In this document: positions 1 to 8,771 of the stretch, in pieces
How positions within the stretch are numbered: position 1 is the first letter of the stretch
Layout: the number at the start of each line of letters is the position of its first letter
Assembly (NCBI RefSeq): GCF_047675955.1
Contig: NC_132916.1
Span: 72,347,481-72,411,480 of the forward strand
Direction of reading: 5' to 3'
Source: Chlorocebus sabaeus
Taxonomy: Eukaryota; Chordata; Mammalia; Primates; Cercopithecidae
Length of the DNA stretch: 64,000 bases
The notes under the pieces: generated by a model
The model's database searches: none
What the model saw: only the letters and a program-made list of their open reading frames with translations
Told to the model about the DNA's origin: nothing
Translations under genes and position numbers: made by a program

Positions 1-3
1 AAC

Positions 4-20
4 AGCCTTAGCGAAAGGCT
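4..20. other. Dyad 2: 6-bp inverted repeat, 5-nt loop, once per monomer
   Basis: AGCCTT at 4-9 and AAGGCT at 15-20 are exact reverse complements around an AGCGA loop. The monomer subtype with AAGTTT in place of AGCCTT (first at about 176-181) destroys three of the six pairs. Confidence 0.9.
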
Positions 21-40
21 TCTTGAAGGGAAAGATGTAA

Positions 41-70
41 CTCTGTGAGATGAATTAACAGAACACAGAG
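41..70. other. Dyad 1: 7-bp inverted repeat, 16-nt loop, once per monomer
   Basis: CTCTGTG at 41-47 and CACAGAG at 64-70 are exact reverse complements separated by 16 nt. The same arms recur in most monomers. Variants CGCAGAG, CTCAGAG, AAAGAG and GAGAGAG each introduce one or more mismatches in the right arm. This is the longest perfect dyad in the monomer. Confidence 0.9.
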
Positions 71-82
71 CAGTTTCTCAGA

Positions 83-88
83 AAGCTT
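83..88. other. HindIII site, one per standard monomer
   Basis: AAGCTT occurs once in the standard monomer; this is the site classically used to cut African green monkey alpha satellite into a 172-bp ladder. Variant monomers with AACCTT, ATGCTT, AAACTT or AAGTTT have lost it, so this window would give 172-bp fragments plus multiples. ATGCTT variants are adjacent in pairs in the right part (for example about 51149 and 51319, 54070 and 54241), which predicts fragments of three monomers there. Confidence 0.85.
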
Positions 89-113
89 CTTTCCAGTTTT
101 GAACGGAAGATAT

Positions 114-130
114 TTCCTTTTTCACCATAG
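114..130 (+). promoter_or_regulatory. pJ-alpha (A-box) motif, first of about 370 copies
   Basis: Seen: TTCCTTTTTCACCATAG, which fits the published pJ-alpha consensus TTCCTTTTYCACCRTAG at every position. It recurs once per monomer, in the place where human B-type monomers carry the CENP-B box. Some monomers have altered forms: CACCAGAG (around 7178, 14056, 22138, 27297, 31754, 36914 and others), CACCTTAG (around 2191, 2879, 5114, 10962), and TTATTCACC (around 3730, 11812, 18690, 27633, 37250). One monomer near 29688 has lost it. Known: A-type and B-type monomers are distinguished by this box, and Old World monkey alpha satellite is A-type. A binding protein has been reported for the motif but its role is not settled. 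Confidence 0.9.
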
Positions 131-143
131 CCCTCTATGGGCT
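129..143. other. Dyad 3: 5-bp inverted repeat, 5-nt loop, overlapping pJ-alpha
   Basis: AGCCC at 129-133 and GGGCT at 139-143 are exact reverse complements around TCTAT. The left arm starts inside the last two bases of the pJ-alpha motif. The GGACTT, GGGTTT and TTGGCT variants each break one pair. Confidence 0.85.
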
Positions 144-160
144 TCCAAATATCCCTTTGC

Positions 161-182
161 CAATTAAACAAGAACAAGTTTA
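161..182. repeat. First copy of the CAATTAAAC junction subtype
   Basis: Five substitutions lie within 14 bp (166-179) relative to the standard monomer end: CC becomes AA in CAATTCCAC, and GCC becomes AGT just before TTAGCG. All five travel together in every copy, so this is a monomer subtype and not scattered mutation. It recurs five or six times per long unit (for example 505, 1193, 3601, 5835 and 6525 in U1). A sub-form also has TTACCAATT and a following GGTTTCTT (for example 6522-6556, 13400, 21482, 29221, 31270). The last copy is at 47612; none was seen from there to the end. Confidence 0.85.
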
Positions 183-870
183 GCGAAAGGCTTCTTGAAG
201 GGAAAGATGTAGCTCTGTGAGATGAATTAACAGAACACAGAGCAGTTTCTCAGAAAGCTTCTTTCCAGTTTTGAACGGAAGATATTTCCTTTTTCACCAT
301 AGCCCTCTATGGGCTTCCAAATATCCCTTTGCCAATTCCACAAGAACAGCCTTAGCGAAAGGCTTCTTGAAGGGAAAGATGTAACTCTGTGAGATGAATT
401 AACAGAACTCAGAGCAGTTTCTCAGAAAGCTTCTTTCCAGTTTTGAACGGAAGATATTTCCTTTTTCACCATAGCCCTCTATGGGCTTCCAAATATCCCT
501 TTGCCAATTAAACAAGAACAAGTTTAGCGAAAGGCTTCTTGAAGGGAAAGATGTAACTCTGTGAGATGAATTAACAGAACACAGAGCAGTTTCTCAGAAA
601 GCTTCTTTCCAGTTTTGAACGGAAGATATTTCCTTTTTCACCATAGCCCTCTATGGGCTTCCAAATATCCCTTTGCCAATTCCACAAAAACAGCCTTAGC
701 GAAAGGCTTCTTGAAGGGAAAGATGTAACTCTGTGAGATGAATTAACAGAACGCAGAGCAGTTTCTCAGAAAGCTTCTTTCCAGTTTTGAACGGAAGATA
801 TTTCCTTTTTCACCATAGCCCTCTATGGGCTTCCAAATATCCTTTTGCCAATTCCACAAGAACAGCCTTA

Positions 871-1042
871 GCGAAAGGCTTCTTGAAGGGAAAGATGTAA
901 CTCTGTGAGATGAATTAACAGAACACAGAGCAGTTTCTCAGAAAGCTTCTTTCCAGTTTTGAACGGAAGATATTTCCTTTTTCACCATAGCCCTCTATGG
1001 GCTTCCAAATATCCCTTTGCCAATTCCACAAGAACAGCCTTA
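871..1042 (-). repeat. Representative consensus monomer of 172 bp
   Basis: This copy carries the commonest base at every position I compared and can serve as the reference monomer. In plus-strand order it holds GCGAAAGGCTTCTTGAAGGG, the GTAACTCTGTG and CACAGAG arms of a dyad, the HindIII site AAGCTT, a GTTTTGAACGGAAG stretch, the pJ-alpha motif TTCCTTTTTCACCATAG, the AGCCC/GGGCT dyad, and ATCCCTTTGCCAATTCCACA before the next AGCCTTA. Common variants in other monomers are CACAGAG to CGCAGAG, GTTTTGAAC to GTTTGGAAC or GGTTGGAAC, GGGCTTCC to GGACTTCC, and AAGCTT to AACCTT, ATGCTT or AAACTT. 172 is not a multiple of three, so every reading frame shifts at each monomer boundary. Confidence 0.95.
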
Positions 1043-2074
1043 GCGAAAGGCTTCTTGAAGGGAAAGATGTAACTCTGTGAGATGAATTAACAGAACACAG
1101 AGCAGTTTCTCAGAAAGCTTCTTTCCAGTTTTGAACGGAAGATATTTCCTTTTTCACCATAGCCCTCTATGGGCTTCCAAATATCCCTTTGCCAATTAAA
1201 CAAGAACAAGTTTAGCGAAAGGCTTCTTGAAGGGAAAGATGTAACTCTGTGAGATGAATTAACAGAACACAGAGCACTTTCTCAGAAAGCTTCTTTCCAG
1301 TTTGGAACGGAAGATATTTCCTTTTTCACCATAGCCCTCTATGGGCTTCCAAATATCCCTTTGCCAATTCCACAAGAACAGCCTTAGCGAAAGGCTTCTT
1401 GAAGGGAAAGATGTAACTCTGTGAGATGAATTAACAGAACACAGAGCAGTTTCTCAGAAAGCTTCTTTCCAGTTTGGAACGGAAGATATTTCCTTTTTCA
1501 CCATAGCCCTCTATGGGCTTCCAAATATCCCTTTGCCAATTCCACAAGAACAGCCTTAGCGAAAGGCTTCTTGAAGGGAAAGATGTAACTCTGTGAGATG
1601 AATTAACAGAACACAGAGCAGTTTCTCAGAAAGCTTCTTTCCAGTTTTGAACGGAAGATATTTCCTTTTTCACCATAGCCCTCTATGGGCTTCCAAATAT
1701 CCCTTTGCCAATTCCACAAGAACAGCCTTAGCGAAAGGCTTCTTGAAGGGAAAGATGTAACTCTGTGAGATGAATTAACAGAACACAGAGCAGTTTCTCA
1801 GAAAGCTTCTTTCCAGGTTGGAAGGGAAGATATTTCCTTTTTCACCATAGCCCTCTATGGGTTTCCAAATATCCCTTTGCCAATTCCACAAGAACAGCCT
1901 TAGCGAAAGGCTTCTTGAAGGGAAATATGTAACTCTGTGAGATGAATTAACAGAACACCGAGCAGTTTCTCAGAAAGCTTCTTTCCAGTTTTGAACGGAA
2001 GATATTTCCTTTTTCACCATAGCCCTCTATGGGCTTCCAAATATCCCTTTGCCAATTCCACAAGAACAGCCTTA

Positions 2075-2762
2075 GCGAAAGGATTCTTGAAGGGAAAGAT
2101 GTAACTCTGTGAGATGAATTAACAGAACACAGAGCAGTTTCTCAGAAAGCTTCTTTCCAGTTTTGAACGGAAGATATTTCCTTTTTCACCTTAGCCCTCT
2201 ATGGGCTTCCAAATATCCCTTTGCCAATTCCACAAGAACAGCCTTAGCGAAAGGCTTCTTGAAGGGAAAGATGTAACTCTGTGAGATGAATTAACAGAAC
2301 ACAGAGCAGTTTCTCAGAAAGCTTCTTTCCAGTTTTGAACGGAAGATATTTCCTTTTTCACCATAGCCCTCTATGGACTTCCAAATATCCCTTTGCCAAT
2401 TCCACAAGAACAGCCTTAGCGAAAGGCTTCTTGAAGGGAAAGATGTAACTCTGTGAGATGAATTAACAGAACGCAGAGCAGTTTCTCAGAAAGCTTCTTT
2501 CCAGTTTGGAACGGAAGATATTTCCTTTTTCACCATAGCCCTCTATGGGCTTCCAAATATCCCTTTGGCAATTCCACAAGAACAGCCTTAGCGAAAGGCT
2601 TCTTGAAGGGAAAGATGTAACTCTGTGAGATGAATTAACAGAACACAGAGCAGTTTCTCAGAAAGCTTCTTTCCAGTTTTGAACGGAAGATATTTCCTTT
2701 TTCACCATAGCCCTCTATGGGCTTCCAAATATCCCTTTGCCAATTCCACAAGAACAGCCTTA
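2075..2762. repeat. 4-monomer (688-bp) segmental duplication in U1, copy 1
   Basis: Four monomers in the order CACCTTAG, GGACTTCC, TTTGGCAATT (with CGCAGAG and GTTTGGAAC) and standard are followed at once by the same four (2763-3450). U2 and U3 have only one set at this place. The first monomer of this copy also carries GGATTCTTG, which the second copy lacks. Confidence 0.88.
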
Positions 2763-3450
2763 GCGAAAGGCTTCTTGAAGGGAAAGATGTAACTCTGTGA
2801 GATGAATTAACAGAACACAGAGCAGTTTCTCAGAAAGCTTCTTTCCAGTTTTGAACGGAAGATATTTCCTTTTTCACCTTAGCCCTCTATGGGCTTCCAA
2901 ATATCCCTTTGCCAATTCCACAAGAACAGCCTTAGCGAAAGGCTTCTTGAAGGGAAAGATGTAACTCTGTGAGATGAATTAACAGAACACAGAGCAGTTT
3001 CTCAGAAAGCTTCTTTCCAGTTTTGAACGGAAGATATTTCCTTTTTCACCATAGCCCTCTATGGACTTCCAAATATCCCTTTGCCAATTCCACAAGAACA
3101 GCCTTAGCGAAAGGCTTCTTGAAGGGAAAGATGTAACTCTGTGAGATGAATTAACAGAACGCAGAGCAGTTTCTCAGAAAGCTTCTTTCCAGTTTGGAAC
3201 GGAAGATATTTCCTTTTTCACCATAGCCCTCTATGGGCTTCCAAATATCCCTTTGGCAATTCCACAAGAACAGCCTTAGCGAAAGGCTTCTTGAAGGGAA
3301 AGATGTAACTCTGTGAGATGAATTAACAGAACACAGAGCAGTTTCTCAGAAAGCTTCTTTCCAGTTTTGAACGGAAGATATTTCCTTTTTCACCATAGCC
3401 CTCTATGGGCTTCCAAATATCCCTTTGCCAATTCCACAAGAACAGCCTTA
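2763..3450. repeat. 4-monomer (688-bp) segmental duplication in U1, copy 2
   Basis: This repeats the marker series of 2075-2762 exactly 688 bp later (CACCTTAG at about 2191 and 2879; TTTGGCAATT at about 2566 and 3254). Because it lacks GGATTCTTG, it may derive from the related block at 4999-5686, which has the same marker order and also lacks it. Confidence 0.85.
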
Positions 3451-4219
3451 GCGAAAGGCTTCTTGAAGGGAAAGATGTAACTCTGTGAGATGAATTAACA
3501 GAACACAGAGCAGTTTCTCAGAAAGCTTCTCTCCAGTTTTGAACGGAAGATATTTCCTTTTTCACCATAGCCCTCTATGGGCTTCCAAATATCCCTTTGC
3601 CAATTAAACAAGAACAAGTTTAGCGAAAGGCTTCTTGAAGGGAAAGATGTAACTCTGTGAGATGAATTAACAGAACACAGAGCAGTTTCTCAGAAAGCTT
3701 CTTTCCAGGTTGGAACGGAAGATATTTCCTTATTCACCATAGCCCTCTATGGGCTTCCAAATATCCCTTTGCCAATTCCACAAGAACAGCCTTAGCGAAA
3801 GGCTTCTTGAAGGGAAAGATGTAACTCTGTGAGATGAATTAACAGAACACAGAGCAGTTTCTCAGAAAGCTTCTTTCCAGTTTTGAACGGAAGATATTTC
3901 CTTTTTCACCATAGCCCTCTATGGGCTTCAAAATATCCCTTTGCCAATTCCACAAGAACAGCCTTAGCGAAAGGCTTCTTGAAGGGAAAGATGTAACTCT
4001 GTGAGATGAATTAACAGAACAGAGAGCAGTTTCTCAGAATGCTTCTTTCCAGTTTGGAACGGAAGATATTTCCTTTTTCACCATAGCCCTCTATGGGCTT
4101 CCAAATATCCCTTTGCCAATTCCACAAGAACAGCCTTAGCGAAAGGCTTCTTGAAGGGAAAGATGTAACTCTGTGAGATGAATTAACAGAACACAGAGCA
4201 GTTTCTCAGAAACCTTCTT

Positions 4220-4236
4220 TCCAGTTTTGAACGAAA
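4220..4236 (-). other. CENP-B-box-like site, TTTCG form (10 copies)
   Basis: The minus strand reads TTTCGTTCAAAACTGGA: eight of the nine essential CENP-B-box bases, with T for G at position 14, and 14 of 17 overall. It comes from one G to A change (GAACGGAAG to GAACGAAAG). Copies are at 4220, 8004, 12302, 14882, 19180, 22964, 28123, 32580, 37567 and 42211 (start positions). The standard monomer has seven of nine at the same place. None was seen after 42.3 kb. Confidence 0.5.
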
Positions 4237-4907
4237 GATATTTCCTTTTTCACCATAGCCCTGTATGGACTTCAAAATATCCCTTTGCCAATTCCACAAG
4301 AGCAGCCTTAGCGAAAGGCTTCTTGAAGGGAAAGATGTAACTCTGTGAGATGAATTAACAGAACGCAGAGCAGTTTCTCAGAAAGCTTCTTTCCAGGTTG
4401 GAACGGAAGATATTTCCTTTTTCACCATAGCCCTCTATGGGCTTCCAAATATCCCTTTGCCAATTCCACAAGAACAGCCTTAGCGAAAGGCTTCTTGAAG
4501 GGAAAGATGTAACTCTGTGAGATGAATTAACAGAACACAGAGCAGTTTCTCAGAAAGCTTCTTGCCAGTTTTGAACGGAAGATATTTCCTTTTTCACCAT
4601 AGCCCTCTATGGGCTTCCAAATATCCCTTTGCCAATTCCACAAGAACAGCCTTAGCGAAAGGCTTCTTGAAGGGAAAGATGTAACTCTGTGAGATGAATT
4701 AACAGAACACAGAGCAGTTTCTCAGAAACCTTCTTTCCAGTTTTGAACGGAAGATATTTCCTTTTTCACCATAGCCCTCTATGGACTTCAAAATATCCCT
4801 TTGCCAATTCCACAAGAGCAGCCTTAGCGAAAGGCTTCTTGAAGGGAAAGATGTAACTCTGTGAGATGAATTAACAGAACGCAGAGCAGTTTCTCAGAAA
4901 GCTTCTT

Positions 4908-4924
4908 TCCCGTTTGGAACGGAA
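4908..4924 (-). other. CENP-B-box-like site, CGGG form (4 copies)
   Basis: The minus strand reads TTCCGTTCCAAACGGGA. Against the 17-bp CENP-B box YTTCGTTGGAARCGGGA it matches 14 positions; of the nine bases known to be essential (NTTCGNNNNANNCGGGN) it matches eight, the mismatch being C for T at position 3. The same site is at 12990-13006, 19868-19884 and 45135-45151. It arises from a single A to C change (TTCCAG to TTCCCG on the plus strand) in a GTTTGGAAC monomer. It lies upstream of pJ-alpha, not in the usual A/B-box place, so descent from a real box is unlikely. Binding is unproven. Confidence 0.5.
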
Positions 4925-4998
4925 GATATTTCCTTTTTCACCATAGCCCTCTATGGGCTTCCAAATATCCCTTTGCCAATTCCACAAGAACAGCCTTA

Positions 4999-6202
4999 GC
5001 GAAAGGCTTCTTGAAGGGAAAGATGTAACTCTGTGAGATGAATTAACAGAACACAGAGCAGTTTCTCAGAAAGCTTCTTTCCAGTTTTGAACGGAAGATA
5101 TTTCCTTTTTCACCTTAGCCCTCTATGGGCTTCCAAATATCCCTTTGCCAATTCCACAAGAACAGCCTTAGCGAAAGGCTTCTTGAAGGGAAAGATGTAA
5201 CTCTGTGAGATGAATTAACAGAACACAGAGCAGTTTCTCAGAAAGCTTCTTTCCAGTTTTGAACGGAAGATATTTCCTTTTTCACCATAGCCCTCTATGG
5301 ACTTCCAAATATCCCTTTGCCAATTCCACAAGAACAGCCTTAGCGAAAGGCTTCTTGAAGGGAAAGATGTAACTCTGTGAGATGAATTAACAGAACGCAG
5401 AGCAGTTTCTCAGAAAGCTTCTTTCCAGTTTGGAACGGAAGATATTTCCTTTTTCACCATAGCCCTCTATGGGCTTCCAAATATCCCTTTGGCAATTCCA
5501 CAAGAACAGCCTTAGCGAAAGGCTTCTTGAAGGGAAAGATGTAACTCTGTGAGATGAATTAACAGAACACAGAGCAGTTTCTCAGAAAGCTTCTTTCCAG
5601 TTTTGAACGGAAGATATTTCCTTTTTCACCATAGCCCTCTATGGGCTTCCAAATATCCCTTTGCCAATTCCACAAGAACAGCCTTAGCGAAAGGCTTCTT
5701 GAAGGGAAAGATGTAACTCTGTGAGATGAATTAACAGAACACAGAGCAGTTTCTCAGAAAGCTTCTCTCCAGTTTTGAACGGAAGATATTTCCTTTTTCA
5801 CCATAGCCCTCTATGGGCTTCCAAATATCCCTTTGCCAATTAAACAAGAACAAGTTTAGCGAAAGGCTTCTTGAAGGGAAAGATGTAACTCTGTGAGATG
5901 AATTAACAGAACACAGAGCAGTTTCTCAGAAAGTTTCTTTCCAGTTTTGAACGGAAGATATTTCCTTTTTCACCATAGCCCTCTATGGGCTTCCAAATAT
6001 CCCTTTGCCAATTCCACAGGAACAGCCTTAACGAAAGGCTTCTTGAAGGGAAAGATGTAACTCTGTGAGATGAATTAACAGAACGCAGAGCAGTTTCTCA
6101 GAAAGCTTCTTTCCAGTTTTGAACGGAAGATATTTCCTTTTTCACCATAGCCCTCTATGGGCTTCCAAATATCCCTTTGCCAATTCCACAAGAACAGCCT
6201 TA
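4999..6202. repeat. 7-monomer block present in U1 and U3, absent from U2
   Basis: Marker order is CACCTTAG, GGACTTCC, TTTGGCAATT, standard, CTCTCCAG with the CAATTAAAC end, AAGTTTC with CACAGGAAC, then ACGAAAGG. The first five markers repeat those at 2763-3622, with the CTCTCC marker 2236 bp (13 monomers) apart. In U2 the TTCCCGTTTGG monomer (12909) is followed by one monomer and then the AACTCAG monomer (13253), whereas here eight monomers lie between. The exact indel edge cannot be fixed because the monomers at the junction are alike. Confidence 0.85.
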
Positions 6203-8771
6203 GCGAAAGGCTTCTTGAAGGGAAAGATGTAACTCTGTGAGATGAATTAACAGAACACAGAGCAGTTTCTCAGAAAGCTTCTTTCCAGTTTTGAACGGAA
6301 GATATTTCCTTTTTCACCATAGCCCTCTATGGGCTTCCAAATATCCCTTTGCCAATTCCACAAGAACAGCCTTAGCGAAAGGCTTCTTGAAGGGAAAGAT
6401 GTAACTCTGTGAGATGAATTAACAGAACTCAGAGCAGTTTCTCAGAAAGCTTCTTTCCAGTTTTGAACGGAAGAAATTTCCTTTTTCACCATAGCCCTCT
6501 ATGGGCTTCCAAATATCCCTTTACCAATTAAACAAGAACAAGTTTAGCGAAAGGTTTCTTGAAGGGAAAGATGTAACTCTGTGAGATGAATTAACAGAAC
6601 ACAGAGCAGTTTCTCAGAAAGCTTCTTTCCAGTTTGGAACGGAAGATATTTCCTTTTTCACCATAGCCCTCTATGGGCTTCCAAATATCCCTTTGCCAAT
6701 TCCACAAGAACAGCCTTAGCGAAAGGCTTCTTGAAGGGAAAGATGTAACTCTGTGAGATGAATTAACAGAACACAGAGCAGTTTCTCAGAAAGCTTCTTT
6801 CCAGTTTTGAACGGAAGATATTTCCTTTTTCACCATAGCCCTCTATGGGCTTCCAAATATCCCTTTGCCAATTCCACAAGAACAGCCTTAGCGAAAGGCT
6901 TCTTGAAGGGAAAGATGTAACTCTGTGAGATGAATTAACAGAACACAGAGCAGTTTCTCAGAAAGCTTCTTTCCAGTTTTGAACGGAAGATATTTCCTTT
7001 TTCACCATAGCCCTCTATGGGCTTCCAAATATCCCTTTGCCAATTCCACAAGAACAGCCTTAGCGAAAGGCTTCTTGAAGGGAAAGATGTAACTCTGTGA
7101 GATGAATTAACAGAACAAAGAGCAGTTTCTCAGAAAGCTTCTTTCCAGTTTTGAACGGAAGATATTTCCTTTTTCACCAGAGCCCTCTATGGGCTTCCAA
7201 ATATCCCTTTGCCAATTCCACAAGAACAGCCTTAGCGAAAGGCTTCTTGAAGGGAAAGATGTAACTCTGTGAGATGAATTAACAGAACACAGAGCAGTTT
7301 CTCAGAAAACTTCTTTCCAGTTTTGAACGGAAGATATTTCCTTTTTCACCATAGCCCTCTATGGGCTTCCAAATATCCCTTTGCCAATTCCACAAGAACA
7401 GCCTTAGCGAAAGGCTTCTTGAAGGGAAAGATGTAACTCTGTGAGATGAATTAACAGAACACAGAGCAGTTTCTCAGAAAGCTTCTTTCCAGGTTGGAAC
7501 GGAAGATATTTCCTTTTTCACCATAGCCCTCTATGGGCTTCCAAATATCCCTTTGCCAATTCCACAAGAACAGCCTTAGCGAAAGGCTTCTTGAAGGGAA
7601 AGATGTAACTCTGTGACATGAATTAACAGAACACAGAGCAGTTTCTCAGAAAGCTTCTTTCCAGTTTTGAACGGAAGATATTTCCTTTTTCACCATAGCC
7701 CTCTATGGGCTTCCAAATATCCCTTTGCCAATTCCACAAGAACAGCCTTAGCGAAAGGCTTCTTGAAGGGAAAGATGTAACTCTGTGAGATGAATTAACA
7801 GAACAGAGAGCAGTTTCTCAGAATGCTTCTTTCCAGTTTTGAACGGAAGATATTTCCTTTTTCACCATAGCCCTCTATGGGCTTCCAAATATCCCTTTGC
7901 CAATTCCACAAGAACAGCCTTAGCGAAAGGCTTCTTGAAGGGAAAGATGTAACTCTGTGAGATGAATTAACAGAACACAGAGCAGTTTCTCAGAAACCTT
8001 CTTTCCAGTTTTGAACGAAAGATATTTCCTTTTTCACCATAGCCCTGTATGGACTTCAAAATATCCCTTTGCCAATTCCACAAGAGCAGCCTTAGCGAAA
8101 GGCTTCTTGAAGGGAAAGATGTAACTCTGTGAGATGAATTAACAGAACGCAGAGCAGTTTTCAGAAAGCTTCTTTCCAGGTTGGAACGGAAGATATTTCC
8201 TTTTTCACCATAGCCCTCTATGGGCTTCCAAATATCCCTTTGCCAATTCCACAAGAACAGCCTTAGCGAAAGGCTTCTTGAAGGGAAAGATGTAACTCTG
8301 TGAGATGAATTAACAGAACACAGAGCAGTTTCTCAGAAAGCTTCTTTCCAGTTTTGAACGGAAGATATTTCCTTTTTCACCATAGCCCTCTATGGGTTTC
8401 CAAATATCCCTTTGCCAATTCCACAAGAACAGCCTTAGCGAAAGGCTTCTTGAAGGGAAAGATGTAACTCTGTGAGATGAATTAACAGAACACAGAGCAG
8501 TTTCTCAGAAACCTTCTTTCCAGTTTTGAACGGAAGATATTTCCTTTTTCACCATAGCCCTCTATGGACTTCCAAATATCCCTTTGCCAATTCCACAAGA
8601 ACAGCCTTAGCGAAAGGCTTCTTGAAGGGAAAGATGTAACTCTGTGAGATGAATTAACAGAACGCAGAGCAGTTTCTCAGAAAGCTTCTTTCCAGTTTGG
8701 AACGGAAGATATTTCCTTTTTCACCATAGCCCTCTATGGGCTTCCAAATATCCCTTTGCCAATTCCACAAG

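Larger units (their letters stand above)
1..8771. repeat. Long-period unit U1, 51 monomers
   Basis: The unit phase is set by the rare GTAGCTCTG monomer (211), which recurs at 8982, 15860, 23942, 33559, 43190 and 46630. The marker order is CTTTTGCC (about 843), GAGCACTTTC (about 1274), GGTTGGAAGGG (about 1816), AAATATG with CACCGAG (1926 and 1955), GGATTCTTG (2082), CACCTTAG, GGACTTCC, TTTGGCAATT, CTCTCCAG (3529), TTATTCACC (3730), GAACGAAAG (4230), TTCCCGTTTGG (4907), ACGAAAGG (6031), AGAAATTTCC (6473), CACCAGAG (7176), GAACGAAAG again (8014) and a 1-bp deletion giving GCAGTTTTCAG at 8154-8164. Length is 51 x 172 minus 1. It is longer than U3 because of a 4-monomer tandem duplication. The left edge is the window edge, so the true unit boundary is unknown. 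Confidence 0.9.

Noticed and set aside
1..182. Dyads as rho-independent terminators
   Set aside because: The stems are short (5-7 bp) and not followed by a T-run in the right place, and the DNA is a vertebrate centromeric satellite.
1798..1830. CCAGGTTGGAAGGGAAG and GGTTGGAACGGAAG as plus-strand CENP-B boxes
   Set aside because: GTTGGAA and CGG are present, but the spacing between them is one base short and the TTCG start is missing.
7967..8254. 95-codon minus-strand open frame, repeated at 14845-15132 and 22927-23214
   Set aside because: It is satellite sequence. It begins with TTG, not ATG, and runs through two monomers because the 1-bp deletion (GCAGTTTTCAG) shifts the frame past the usual stop. 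The three copies exist because the whole long unit was copied. No promoter, codon bias or protein domain is visible.
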